Numbered from the stretch's first letter, positions 16,378-25,587 are shown. The stretch: 64,000 nucleotides of DNA from Herpetosiphon aurantiacus DSM 785 (GCA_000018565.1 CP000875.1:3797199-3861198); one strand, 5' to 3'. Notes: a model not told the origin generated them from the sequence alone. Numbers and translations are program-made.

Positions 16378-16812
16378 TTAATTTTTACAACGTTCGCAAC
16401 GCCCGTAGACCACCACATTGGCCGCTTCAAAGGTCGCTCCGGCGGTTGAGGCGATCTGCGCCAGCATCAAATCAAGCTGTGGTGCATGACAATCGATAAT
16501 CGCGCCGCATTGTGAACAGACAAAGTTCATATGCGGAGTTGTATCGAGATCATAGCGGGTATGCTCATCGGTATTCAACGGCATCGACTGAATAACCCCC
16601 AGCTTTTCCAAGGTTGTAATCGTGTTATAAACTGTGGCCTGACCAATGCCATGCTGCTTAACGACTTCGACAATCTCGGCAGCAGTAGGATGACCGCCAT
16701 GGCGAGCCAATGCCCAACAAACCGCCTCGCGCTGCGGCGTTGGCCGATAGCCATGATGTTCCAATTCGCGTAATAGGCGACGCGCCCGCTCTTCAGGTTG
16801 CATAATTGCCAT
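16378..16812 (-). CDS. Fur/PerR-family metal-dependent repressor
   Basis: A 144-residue repressor. The winged-helix N-terminal domain (GYRPTPQREAVCWAL, GQATVYNTITTLEKLGV) is followed by a dimerisation domain with two structural-zinc CxxC pairs (CSQC and CERC). Aligned by eye with Bacillus PerR, the regulatory site keeps His (HPTA), Asp (RYD), His (PHMN) and Asp (IIDC). The second His of the HxH motif is Asn here. The absence of Fur's H-rich HHDH motif favours PerR over Fur or Zur. It has its own box upstream and two boxes before the ATPase, so it is probably autoregulated and derepresses metal efflux under peroxide or metal stress. Confidence 0.88.
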   Translation of the reverse strand: MAIMQPEERARRLLRELEHHGYRPTPQREAVCWALARHGGHPTAAEIVEVVKQHGIGQATVYNTITTLEKLGVIQSMPLNTDEHTRYDLDTTPHMNFVCSQCGAIIDCHAPQLDLMLAQIASTAGATFEAANVVVYGRCERCKN

Positions 16813-16824
16813 TGTGCTTCAACC

Positions 16825-16839
16825 TTAGAATGATTCTAA
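16825..16839 (-). promoter_or_regulatory. PerR/Fur-type box before the regulator gene
   Basis: TTAGAAT-G-ATTCTAA is a perfect 15-bp palindrome 13 bp upstream of the regulator's ATG. It matches the two boxes before the ATPase and implies autoregulation. Confidence 0.82.
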
Positions 16840-17074
16840 CTACTATTCTAGCATCAGGATTCATTTTTAGCAATATTTACGGGTAACGTCAAGTTAAGCT
16901 TCGACAACAATTGATCAATATTTTGGTTCAGAACCTTAGTCATGCCCCACGCTTGAGAGCAGCATAGACAAAAACCCACCCTACAGTCGGGACTAAGGTA
17001 TTAGCAAAATCAATTCTATCAGCCATCGTAGCTGAGTACAATAGATGCATCATGGGCATTTGGGAGGGCCTGCT

Positions 17075-18970
17075 ATGCATTATCTTTTCGATCATCCAAC
17101 ATGTATTCGGCGTACATCGCCTCAACATTTAGCAAGTTATGCCTATGGCGTGCGGGCAAGCTGCTCGGTGCGCCATCCGGCTGGCGATGGAGTCGATGAC
17201 CCACGCTTTTTATTATTTGGCCCCCAACGTGGCAATTATCGCCATTGGTTCGATACCTATGAAATTAAGCCCGATAATGCGCCCGATTGGTATGCCCTGA
17301 CCTTTCCCAAGCCTACCAAATTAAATGTGGTTTATTGGATGCATGGCCCCATGTTTGATGATCATGGTTGGTGGACTTCGCTCCAGGTCGAATATCGCGA
17401 TGCTGAGGGCGCTTGGCATAAAGTTGACGATTTGCAGATCACGCCGAATTACCATTTTAGCCCGCAACGCGGCGATCGTAAGCCCTTCAGTGCTTATGCT
17501 GCTCATTTCAATCCAGTGCGAACCAGCGCGATTCGACTGATCGGCCAGCCCAGCGGCAAGCCGCAAATTACGACCATGGCCTATCTTGCCGCCGATTGGA
17601 GCACTTGCGAAGGCATCGCCGCCCACTTGCGCCATATTCAGCAACCATTGCCCGCTATTTTTGATCTGTTACCAGCCAATACCTTGTGGGATACCTTGGC
17701 CAGCCTGCGTGATTTAACCAAAATTGCCTTTGATCTACAAACCAGCGCGGGCTTGGGACTTGACCACTTCTTGGAGCCACAGCATTATCAACGGTTTCAC
17801 GAAAGCCAGCGTCAATGCTTCGCTGATGATTCGCTCTATCAATTAATTGGTCAGCATGCTGGTTGGCGCAAGCTGGGCCAAACCATCGAGCAAGCTCGCG
17901 AACAAGCCTATGAAACCAAACAACCAGTCATCGCCCAACATCATGGTGGTTTGGTCTGGCTGGTCGTGCCAGTCATTAGCAATGATCACGTTTTAGGCAC
18001 AATCGAAAATCGCAATTTTATCGCCCAAGAGCCAATCGATTGGCAATGGCATCGTTGTTATGCCCAAGAATTGGGGCTGGATTGGGAGCGTTATCGCACG
18101 GCGTTGGAGCAAATTAGCACATTCAGTCAACAACAAATCAATGCCACAATCAATCATGTGCAGCAGCTGGTACGCCTAGCTCAACAATTGCTCAAAGATA
18201 GCCAAGAAATTCATACGCTGAAAAGTAGCGCCTTGGCTGCCGAGGTGTTTAGTCGCTCCAAAAGCACCTTTATGAGCATGATGAGCCATGAATTACGCAC
18301 CCCGCTGAATGCCATTATTGGCTATAGCGAGCTGCTCATCGACGATCTGAGCGCAACCAACCAACAACAATCGACTGATGATGCCCGCCAAATTCGCAGC
18401 GCAGGTCGCCATTTACTGCATGTGATCGAAACAATTTTGCAGGTATCCAACTTAGAATCAGGCGCATCAAATGTACATTACGACGATGTTGATCTTGAAA
18501 TGCTGACCAATTCGTTGGAACTTAGTTTGCGCACCCAATTTCAAAAACGCAGCAATCAACTTGAAATTAAGATCGATCCTAATGCCTCGTGGGTCTATTC
18601 AGATAGCTCGAAAGTGCGTCAGATTATCTTCCAACTGCTGAATAATGCCAATAAATTTACCGATCATGGTCAAGTGCGGCTAACGATTGCCCCTGATAGC
18701 CTTGACCCAGAGATGCTCGCATTCGAGGTTTGCGACACAGGTATTGGCATCGATCATGAGCATTTGCCGCTCTTATTTGCTGAATTCAGCCAACTTGATG
18801 CCTCAAGCACTCGCCGCTATGATGGCACAGGTATGGGCTTGGCGCTTTGTCGCCACTTGGCGCGGCTGCTTGGCGGCGATATTCGGGTTTGGAGCGAGCC
18901 TGGCATTGGCTCGACCTTTACCCTCGCCATCCCACGTCAAAGCGTGATGACTCCAGTTAACGACCTCTGA
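17075..18970 (+). CDS. Soluble hybrid-sensor histidine kinase: discoidin-like + PocR + HisKA/HATPase
   Basis: A 631-residue kinase starting at ATG 17075 behind GGGAGGG. It has no signal peptide or membrane segment, so it is cytosolic. Residues ~20-185 look like an F5/8 type C (discoidin-like) sandwich: WYALTFPKPTKLNVVYWMHG, then TSAIRLIGQPSGKPQ. Residues ~195-370 match the PocR ligand-binding domain (HHGGLVWLVVPVISNDHVLG, then QELGLDWERYRTALEQI). HisKA has its His in MMSHELRTPLNAIIGY (~405), and HATPase_c has NNANKFTD, CDTGIGI and DGTGMGLAL. No response regulator is adjacent. The ligand may be a small diol or sugar-like compound by analogy with PocR, which is inference. Confidence 0.85.
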   Translation: MHYLFDHPTCIRRTSPQHLASYAYGVRASCSVRHPAGDGVDDPRFLLFGPQRGNYRHWFDTYEIKPDNAPDWYALTFPKPTKLNVVYWMHGPMFDDHGWWTSLQVEYRDAEGAWHKVDDLQITPNYHFSPQRGDRKPFSAYAAHFNPVRTSAIRLIGQPSGKPQITTMAYLAADWSTCEGIAAHLRHIQQPLPAIFDLLPANTLWDTLASLRDLTKIAFDLQTSAGLGLDHFLEPQHYQRFHESQRQCFADDSLYQLIGQHAGWRKLGQTIEQAREQAYETKQPVIAQHHGGLVWLVVPVISNDHVLGTIENRNFIAQEPIDWQWHRCYAQELGLDWERYRTALEQISTFSQQQINATINHVQQLVRLAQQLLKDSQEIHTLKSSALAAEVFSRSKSTFMSMMSHELRTPLNAIIGYSELLIDDLSATNQQQSTDDARQIRSAGRHLLHVIETILQVSNLESGASNVHYDDVDLEMLTNSLELSLRTQFQKRSNQLEIKIDPNASWVYSDSSKVRQIIFQLLNNANKFTDHGQVRLTIAPDSLDPEMLAFEVCDTGIGIDHEHLPLLFAEFSQLDASSTRRYDGTGMGLALCRHLARLLGGDIRVWSEPGIGSTFTLAIPRQSVMTPVNDL

Positions 18971-18991
18971 TCATTTAGTAAAACAGTGCTA

Positions 18992-19032
18992 TGCTATAAG
19001 GCGCAACGGGGCTACACGGAAGGATGTAGCCC
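18992..19032 (+). promoter_or_regulatory. zwf promoter (extended -10) and leader hairpin
   Basis: TGC-TATAAG at 18992-19000 is an extended -10 without a clear -35. Immediately downstream GGGCTACA (19009-19016) pairs with TGTAGCCC (19025-19032). With no T-run after it, this looks like a 5' mRNA hairpin and not a terminator. Confidence 0.5.
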
Positions 19033-19063
19033 TGTCATTATGCGTGGTTCCTAAGGAGGGCTT

Positions 19064-20590
19064 GTGGAACAGCCAAATCCTTTGCGAGCAGGTTTACGAA
19101 TTGCTCGCACCCCTGAAGCATGTACTGTGGTGATTTTCGGCGCGACCGGAGATCTCACTGCCCGTAAATTATTGCCTGCACTCTACAACCTCGCCCGTGA
19201 AGGCATGGTTCCAGCAGGCTTTTCGTTGCTTGGTGTTGGCCGTCGCCCATGGAGCGACGATGATTTTCGCGCTGAAATGCGCAAAAGTGCCGAGCAATTC
19301 TCACGCGTCCAGCCAATTAATGAAGAAGTTTGGCAAACCTTTGCTGAAGGTTTGTTCTGGGTTGGCGGCGAGTTTGGCGATATCAACACCTACGAGCAAA
19401 TCGCCAGTCGCCTCGAACAAATCGATCAGCAACGGGGCACTGCTGGCAATCGGCTCTTTTATTTGGCGATTCCACCATCGTGGTTTGATGATGCGATTAG
19501 CAATTTGCAAAAGGTCAATCTGACCAACCAAAGCCATGGCTGGTCGCGAATTATCGTTGAAAAGCCGTTTGGTCACGATTACAAATCGGCCCAAGAACTC
19601 AACGATCTGGTCAGTCGCGCTTTTGATGAAAGCCAAGTCTATCGAATTGACCATTATCTTGGCAAAGAAACCGTCCAAAACCTGTTGGTGGCGCGGTTTG
19701 CCAACGCCATTTTCGAGCCAATTTGGAACCGCAACTACATTGACCATGTGCAAATCACGGTCGCCGAAAGCCTTGGCATCGGCAGTCGCGCAGGGTTTTA
19801 TGAGGAAGCTGGGGCATTGCGCGATATGATCACCAATCATATGATGCAATTGCTGACCCTGACCGCCATGGAACCACCAGTTGAGTTTAACGAGCATGAA
19901 GTGCGCAGCGAAAAAGTCAAAGTGCTACATGCAATTCGCCCGATGAATGCTACTGATGTTGATCAATTTGCGCTGCGTGCTCAATATGATCATGGTACAA
20001 TCAATGGCGATGAAGTGCCCAGTTACTTGGCAGAGAAAGGGGTCAATCCAGCCTCACGCACACCCACATTCGTTGCACTCAAATTCGAGATCGACAATTG
20101 GCGCTGGGCGGGCGTACCATTCTACTTGCGCACTGGCAAACGGCTGGCTAAACGGGTCACCGAAATTGCGATTCAATTCAAAAAACCGCCGCTGCTGCTC
20201 TTCCCCGAAATCCGCGATGACATTGAATCGAACGTCTTAGCGCTGCGCATTCAGCCCAACGAAGGCATCACCCTCAAATTTAGCGCCAAACAACCAGGCC
20301 AACGCATGATCATCCATCCGGTTAATATGGATTTTCGCTATGGCTCATCGTTTGGGGTAGCTGCGCCCGAAGCTTACGAACGCTTGTTGCTCGATGCCAT
20401 GCTCGGCGACGCAACCCTGTTTACCCGCCGCGATGAGGTCGAAGCCCAATGGGCCTTGATGACTCCCATCCTTGAGCGCTGGGAAAACGACGGCGTTGAG
20501 CACTTGCCACACTACGAGGCAGGCACGTGGGGGCCAGAGGAATCTGATCAATTTATGCAACGTGATGGCCGTGAGTGGCGCAAATTGTAG
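19064..20590 (+). CDS. zwf: Glucose-6-phosphate 1-dehydrogenase
   Basis: A 508-residue enzyme of normal length that oxidises glucose 6-phosphate to 6-phosphogluconolactone with NADP, the first step of the oxidative pentose phosphate path. The nucleotide site IFGATGDLTARKL, the active-site RIDHYLGKE and VEKPFGHD are intact. The start is GTG at 19064 after AAGGAGG. opcA follows 12 bp later and pgl overlaps opcA, forming one operon. Confidence 0.97.
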   Translation: MEQPNPLRAGLRIARTPEACTVVIFGATGDLTARKLLPALYNLAREGMVPAGFSLLGVGRRPWSDDDFRAEMRKSAEQFSRVQPINEEVWQTFAEGLFWVGGEFGDINTYEQIASRLEQIDQQRGTAGNRLFYLAIPPSWFDDAISNLQKVNLTNQSHGWSRIIVEKPFGHDYKSAQELNDLVSRAFDESQVYRIDHYLGKETVQNLLVARFANAIFEPIWNRNYIDHVQITVAESLGIGSRAGFYEEAGALRDMITNHMMQLLTLTAMEPPVEFNEHEVRSEKVKVLHAIRPMNATDVDQFALRAQYDHGTINGDEVPSYLAEKGVNPASRTPTFVALKFEIDNWRWAGVPFYLRTGKRLAKRVTEIAIQFKKPPLLLFPEIRDDIESNVLALRIQPNEGITLKFSAKQPGQRMIIHPVNMDFRYGSSFGVAAPEAYERLLLDAMLGDATLFTRRDEVEAQWALMTPILERWENDGVEHLPHYEAGTWGPEESDQFMQRDGREWRKL

Positions 20591-20602
20591 GAGGTGGCAA
20601 CC

Positions 20603-21715
20603 ATGATGGGCGAAATTTCCAATAGCCCACGTCCAGCCAATGTTGCTGAGATTGAAGATCAACTGCGCGATTTGTGGCGTGAATTGGGCGATCAGCATCG
20701 CGATGAACATTATGTGATGACCCGCGTTTGCACCATGACTGTGATTGGCTATGGTGCAAACCAAACCCTCGCCAAACGAGTACGCACGGCCTTGCCGCAA
20801 GTGTTCGGCGTGCATCCATGCCGCGCAATTTTGATCGAAACTGGCAGCGAGGCCGAAGAACTCAGCGCATGGGTCAGCACCGTTTGTCAACCAAGTAGCG
20901 AAGAACACGAGCAAGTTTGTTGCGAACAAATTACCTTCTGTGTTGGCGAGCAAATGCGGCGACGTTTGCCCGGCACAGTGCTACCTTTGGTCGTTTCCGA
21001 TTTGCCCTTGTTTGTCTGGTGGCCTGGGCCGTTGCACCCTGCTAGCAATGTGCGTACCCAGTTGTTTGCTCATGCTGATCGCTGGATTATGGATTCGGCG
21101 GATTTTCTCGACCCGCTGCCCGATTTGGCGCGTTTGCACAAGATGGTTATCAGCGATCAAACCGATGCGGTCAGCGATTTGACTTGGGCACGCTTGACCC
21201 CGTGGCGCACTGCGTTTGCCCAAATTTTCGATGCAATGGCCATGCGCCCAGTGCTCGAAAACCTTAGCAACATCAAAGTAACCACCGGACGACATCAAGC
21301 AGCTGGCTTGCTGAGCATCGGCTGGATGGCAACCTGCCTTGATTGGCAGTTGATCAGCGCGAGTGGCAATAGCGAAACCTTGCTTTGCAATTTCAAACAT
21401 CGCAATGGCACGGTTACGATCAGCATGCAAACCAGCGATCGAACTGGCGAGGAAGTGCCATTTATCGAAGTACAGGCCGCCAAACATAAAGCCAGTATCA
21501 CCGTAGGCCGCAGCAGCAACAAACAAGCCTTGCTAGCCAATGTGCATCTTGATGGTGAAACTCGTTGTCAGATGAGCGAACTACCAAGGCCCAGCGATAG
21601 CCTGTTGCTCTTGAATGAACTAAATATGTATAGTCATGATCGAGTTTATGAACGGGCTTTAGCGATTGTCGCCGCAATTGCTCAAGCAACCGATCCCCAT
21701 GGAGCACATGTATGA
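20603..21715 (+). CDS. opcA: Glucose-6-phosphate dehydrogenase assembly protein OpcA
   Basis: A 370-residue OpcA, the protein required for assembly and activity of G6PDH oligomers in cyanobacteria and actinobacteria. I start it at ATG 20603 behind AGGAGGT, not at the GTG inside that ribosome site. Recognisable stretches are MTVIGYGANQTLAKRV, LPLVVSDLPLFVWWPG and DRWIMDSADF. Its stop overlaps the pgl start (ATGA). Its place between zwf and pgl supports the assignment. Confidence 0.93.
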   Translation: MMGEISNSPRPANVAEIEDQLRDLWRELGDQHRDEHYVMTRVCTMTVIGYGANQTLAKRVRTALPQVFGVHPCRAILIETGSEAEELSAWVSTVCQPSSEEHEQVCCEQITFCVGEQMRRRLPGTVLPLVVSDLPLFVWWPGPLHPASNVRTQLFAHADRWIMDSADFLDPLPDLARLHKMVISDQTDAVSDLTWARLTPWRTAFAQIFDAMAMRPVLENLSNIKVTTGRHQAAGLLSIGWMATCLDWQLISASGNSETLLCNFKHRNGTVTISMQTSDRTGEEVPFIEVQAAKHKASITVGRSSNKQALLANVHLDGETRCQMSELPRPSDSLLLLNELNMYSHDRVYERALAIVAAIAQATDPHGAHV

Positions 21716-22434
21716 CGCTTCAGATTGCCCCAAGCCGCGAGGAATTGATGATCCTCGCGGCTGATCGGCTAGTAGCCGAGGCTCAAACCGCCATCGCTCA
21801 ACGTGGCCGCTGGACAATCGCGCTTTCGGGTGGCTCAACGCCCAAAGCGTTGTTTGAGTTATTAGCCAGCCCACGCTACATTAATCAGATTCTTTGGGGG
21901 CGCTGTTTTTTATTTTGGGGCGATGAGCGCTGCGTCGGGCCTGACGATCTTCAAAGCAACTATCGCATGACCAAAATCGCCTTGATCGATCATATTCCAA
22001 TTCCCGTGGGTAATGTGTTGCGGATTCGCGGTGAGTTAGCGCCAGAAAGTGCCGCCAGCCTGTATGCTCATGAAATTAAACGCATTTTTGGGCTAGCTGA
22101 AGGCCAATTTCCTCAATTCGACACCATGCTGCTGGGCTTGGGCAACGATGGGCATACCGCCTCGCTCTTTCCAGCCAGCGATATTTTGGGTCGCAACGAT
22201 GTGTTGGTGGCCGAAACATGGGTCGCCAAACTCAAACAATATCGCATCTCGCTGACTGCGCCTGTGATCAACAACGCCCACAGCAAAATCTTTTTAGCGG
22301 CAGGCGACGATAAAGCTGGCGTTATTCGTGAGCTAATCGAGCAGACTGGGGCGTATCAAAGCTACCCCGCCAGTTTGATCAACAACGCCGACTGGCTGAT
22401 TGACCAAGCGGCGGCCAGCCAACTGCAACATTAA
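21712..22434 (+). CDS. pgl: 6-phosphogluconolactonase
   Basis: A 240-residue DevB-type lactonase that hydrolyses 6-phosphogluconolactone to 6-phosphogluconate, the step after Zwf. The motifs ALSGGSTPKALFELL, FFWGDERCVGPDD, SNYRMTK and GLGNDGHTASLFP are intact. It is translationally coupled to opcA by a 4-bp ATGA overlap. Confidence 0.95.
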   Translation: MTLQIAPSREELMILAADRLVAEAQTAIAQRGRWTIALSGGSTPKALFELLASPRYINQILWGRCFLFWGDERCVGPDDLQSNYRMTKIALIDHIPIPVGNVLRIRGELAPESAASLYAHEIKRIFGLAEGQFPQFDTMLLGLGNDGHTASLFPASDILGRNDVLVAETWVAKLKQYRISLTAPVINNAHSKIFLAAGDDKAGVIRELIEQTGAYQSYPASLINNADWLIDQAAASQLQH

Positions 22435-22499
22435 CGGATCGTTAACAGATTTTCGTGGCACAATACTAGGCATGCACCATAGCATCGAAAGGAATGTTC

Positions 22500-23366
22500 A
22501 TGACTGACCATCGACCAACCATTATGCTTGTGCATGCCCACCCTGATGATGAAGTGATTTCAACAGGCGGCATTGCGCTGAAATATCACGAGCAAGGAGC
22601 ACGGGTCGTTTTGGTGACCTGCACCCGTGGCGAAGAAGGCGAAATTGTTGATGCTGAATTGAATACGCCTGAGAATAAAGCGCGATTGGCCGAGATTCGC
22701 GACGTAGAGTTGGCGCGAGCGATTGCCCTGCTCAATATCACCGATTTTCATCAGTTGGCCTACCGCGATTCAGGCATGATCAATACGCCTGCCAATGAGC
22801 ATCCCGAATCGTTCAACAAGGCCGATTTGCAGGCTGCTACTGGTCGTTTGGTGGCCTTGGTGCGCCAATATCAACCAGATGTGTTGATTAGCTACGATGA
22901 AAATGGCAGTTATGGGCATCCCGACCACATTATGGCCCATAAAATTACGGTTGCGGCGTTTCATGCTGCTGGCGACCCCAGCCAATTTCCTGAGGCTGGG
23001 CCAGCCTGGGAACCGAAAAAACTGTATTACACCGCCTATCGCCGCTCGATTTGGCGCAAAGCGTGGGAATATATGCAAGCCCGCGGCGAAAAAACCCCGC
23101 TCGATGATCCCGAAGCAGATCTTTCGCGCTATGTTGATGATCCACGCACCACCACTGCGATTGAAATTGGCCAATATTTGCCAATTAAATTGCAATCGTT
23201 GTTGGAGCATCGCACCCAAATTGGGCCAACATGGGGCTTTTTGAGCTTGCCAGAGGAGTTACGCGGCGAGTTACTGAGCCATGAACATTTTGCCCTGATC
23301 GAATCACGAGTGAGTTTGCCTGAGCGCGAAGAATTTGAAACTGATCTTTTGCTTGGGATTCGATAA
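22500..23366 (+). CDS. PIG-L (LmbE) family zinc deacetylase, Mca/MshB-like
   Basis: A 288-residue metal-dependent N-deacetylase or amidase. The zinc motif AHPDDE appears near the start, and SYGHPDHIMAH carries the second metal His pair. The fold and the C-terminal YYTAYRRSIWRKAWEYM stretch resemble mycothiol conjugate amidase and the MshB deacetylase, so a role in a glucosaminyl-thiol (mycothiol- or bacillithiol-like) pathway is possible but unproven. ATG 22500 is spaced 7 nt from AAAGGA; the ATG two codons earlier sits on top of it. It follows pgl by 65 bp with a possible separate promoter. Confidence 0.88.
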   Translation: MTDHRPTIMLVHAHPDDEVISTGGIALKYHEQGARVVLVTCTRGEEGEIVDAELNTPENKARLAEIRDVELARAIALLNITDFHQLAYRDSGMINTPANEHPESFNKADLQAATGRLVALVRQYQPDVLISYDENGSYGHPDHIMAHKITVAAFHAAGDPSQFPEAGPAWEPKKLYYTAYRRSIWRKAWEYMQARGEKTPLDDPEADLSRYVDDPRTTTAIEIGQYLPIKLQSLLEHRTQIGPTWGFLSLPEELRGELLSHEHFALIESRVSLPEREEFETDLLLGIR

Positions 23367-23640
23367 TTTCCTCACCCCTAGAAAGCTCAGCTTTCAAGGG
23401 TAAGTTGTTAATAACGATTGGCATACCCTCACCCCCTAGCCCCTCTCCCGCACGCGAGGCGAGGGGGGAACCACCAAACCAAATGCCCGTCACCCGCCGC
23501 AGTGGGCGAGGGGTTGGGGTGAGGGATCTTAACCTACCCTTGTAAGCTAGCCCTCGCCCATCACCCGCACGCGAGGGGGAACCACCAAATCAAATGCCCC
23601 TCGCCCGCCGCAGTGGGCGAGGGGTTGGGGGTGAGGGAAC
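23364..23640. repeat. Two tandem REP-like GC-rich repeats
   Basis: Two inverted-repeat copies of the 'CCCTCACCCCCTAGCCCC ... GGGGTTGGGGGTGAGGG' family stand head to tail (about 23430-23526 and 23551-23638). They are near-identical in the segment 'cgccgcagtgggcgaggggt' and separated by 'cttgtaagctag'. A short arm 'agaaagctcagctttc' precedes them. No coding potential. Confidence 0.85.
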
Positions 23641-24387
23641 TCAGTAACTCGCCCAGCGCTCTTTGGGCCAATAGGTAAACCATGCCTTGCCAATCACATA
23701 TTCGAGCGGCAATGGCCCCCAACGGCGTGAATCGCTGCTAAATGGCCGATTATCGCCCATCACAAATACATGCCCCTCGGGCACAACCAACTCGCAATGG
23801 GTATCACAAAGCGTATCAACCTCGCCAATATAATCCTCGGTTAATTGCTGCTCGTTGACCCAAACCTTGCCCTCGCGAATTTTGATCGTATCGCCACCAA
23901 CCCCAATCACCCGCTTGATATAATCTTTATCGGGCAAATCGTGGGCCGCTGGTGGAGCCAGAAACACAATAATATCACCGCGTTCAGGTGGGTGCAGCAA
24001 ATAGAGGAATTTTTTGGGCAACTCAGCTTGACCAGGCCACAAACGCAGTGGGGCATTCAAATCGAGATGAGCATAGATCGCTTTGTTAACCAAAACATAT
24101 TGCTTGGTTTGCATGGTTGGTTCCATGCTAGTACCTTCAATTTGAAAATTTTGAATCAAGCTGCGCAGAATCAAAAAACTCAAAATCAAGCTAGCCAGCA
24201 TGTGCCATGAACGGCGTAAGCGTGGCCGTTGCAGTGCTGGAGTTGGGGTAGGCGGGGTAGGCAATGGCGCTTGTGATTGCTCCAACCAAGCAATTTCTTC
24301 GGCGCTTGGCGCAGCAACTGGCAGCGGTTGAGTCTGATCAAGCGCCAAGCGGGTGGTTTTTACTTCGGATTGCTCGAAATCGTTCAT
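23641..24387 (-). CDS. lepB: Signal peptidase I (paralog 2)
   Basis: A 248-residue type I signal peptidase. The start at 24387 overlaps the upstream paralog's stop (ATGA), indicating coupling. A ~60-residue Pro-rich cytoplasmic N-terminus precedes one membrane segment (MLASLILSFLILRSLIQNF). The catalytic Ser is in EGTSMEPTM and the Lys in KDYIKRVIGVGGD; VFVMGDNRPFSSDSR is box E. It cleaves signal peptides of exported proteins at the outer face of the membrane. Confidence 0.93.
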   Translation of the reverse strand: MNDFEQSEVKTTRLALDQTQPLPVAAPSAEEIAWLEQSQAPLPTPPTPTPALQRPRLRRSWHMLASLILSFLILRSLIQNFQIEGTSMEPTMQTKQYVLVNKAIYAHLDLNAPLRLWPGQAELPKKFLYLLHPPERGDIIVFLAPPAAHDLPDKDYIKRVIGVGGDTIKIREGKVWVNEQQLTEDYIGEVDTLCDTHCELVVPEGHVFVMGDNRPFSSDSRRWGPLPLEYVIGKAWFTYWPKERWASY

Positions 24388-25172
24388 TGGCCCGTTGGTG
24401 CTGCATAACTGGGCGTTTGCACAACACCCCAATCTTCTTTAGGCCAATACGAAAGCCAAGCCTTGCCAATCACATTATCTAAGGGCAATGGCCCCCACTC
24501 GCGTGAGTCGCTGCTGTTATTGCGATTATCACCCATCACAAAAACATGGCCAGCTGGAATATCGACGCTACAGGTAGAGGCATAGCCTTTACAACTGGTT
24601 TGCGTACCAGCATCAAGATATTCCGATTCGTCGAGGAGTTGGTCGTTGACATAGACTTGACCATCGAGCAAGGTAACTTTATCGCCCTCGATCCCAATCA
24701 CCCGTTTAATGTAATCTTTGTTAGGCTCGTCATGGGCCGACTCTGGAGCCAAGAATACGACAATATCGCCTTGTTGCGGCTTACGGAAGGGATAAACCAC
24801 ATTTTGCTCAAGATCGCCTCGGCCTGGCAAGAGTCGCAGCGGCGCATTTAGGTCAAAGTGCATATATAAAGCTTTATTAACCAAAATATATTGCTGATCG
24901 TGCATGGTTGGAAACATGCTCGAACCTTCGATGCGAAAATTCTGCAACAAGCCACGCACAATAAAAAAGACCAAAAGCACAAAAACGACCGTCTCGATAA
25001 TCTCTTTGACGACCGACCAGCCGCGACGTTGGGGAACGGTTTCAGCAGCCGCTTCCTCTAAATCCAGCGGTTCTTCTGGTGGTGGAGCTGGCTCAAGCCT
25101 GGTTGGTTTTAATGGATTTGGATCATGTTGAGCAGCTTGTTCAAGCCGATCCCGTAGCGGTGTTGAACTCAT
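24384..25172 (-). CDS. lepB: Signal peptidase I (paralog 1)
   Basis: A 262-residue signal peptidase starting at 25172 (MSSTPLRDRLEQ) behind AAGGA. It has an N-terminal Pro/Glu-rich cytoplasmic part and one membrane segment (VVFVLLVFFIVRGLL). The catalytic Ser is in EGSSMFPTM and the Lys in KDYIKRVIGIEGD; the final box is VFVMGDNRNNSSDSREWGPL. It is clearly a tandem duplicate of the following gene, with a Cys pair (QTSCKGYASTCSV) in a loop matching the pair TLCDTHCEL there. Confidence 0.93.
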   Translation of the reverse strand: MSSTPLRDRLEQAAQHDPNPLKPTRLEPAPPPEEPLDLEEAAAETVPQRRGWSVVKEIIETVVFVLLVFFIVRGLLQNFRIEGSSMFPTMHDQQYILVNKALYMHFDLNAPLRLLPGRGDLEQNVVYPFRKPQQGDIVVFLAPESAHDEPNKDYIKRVIGIEGDKVTLLDGQVYVNDQLLDESEYLDAGTQTSCKGYASTCSVDIPAGHVFVMGDNRNNSSDSREWGPLPLDNVIGKAWLSYWPKEDWGVVQTPSYAAPTGQ

Positions 25173-25587
25173 TGAATTATCCTTACACCCTGAATTATGT
25201 CGCTGCGCGGCATTATAGCATACCAACTTTGGCCAAACCTGCCCTAGAAGTCTTGATTTTAATTGACCAAAATGGGGATTGATGATCTAGTATGCCGCGA
25301 AGCGCAAGTGCTGTCAATTTAAAGCAAAGCTCATACCGTCAATCAGCCCATGTTAACGATTCCAAGCCGTTTGCAGCTGATAGGCAACTGATCAACGGCT
25401 GATACACGCCAATGGTTCCTGTGGCAACGGTTTCTCTCAGCATACCATAGCCCAAACCTTTCCAAGCCGTTTTTAATCTAGTGCTAATCCTAGCCACCCC
25501 AAGCCGCAAACTCCATCATGAGATTGATATGGCTAGCCGCAAAAATGTGCTATCATCAAGGTTGGCACCACTTACGAGAACTCTGCT
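25173..25587. other. Divergent intergenic region between lepB and tilS
   Basis: 415 bp without a gene. It must carry divergent promoters. On the tilS side TGC-TATCAT at 25548-25556 is an extended -10. A direct repeat 'ttccaagccgttt' occurs near 25355 and 25458. Nothing else is apparent. Confidence 0.5.

Noticed and set aside
20345-20953. 202-residue minus-strand frame across the zwf/opcA junction
   Set aside because: Covered by two clear genes on the other strand; the sequence has no recognisable domain.
23364-23640. CRISPR array
   Set aside because: Only two copies of a GC-rich inverted repeat with near-identical middles, no regular spacers and no cas genes.
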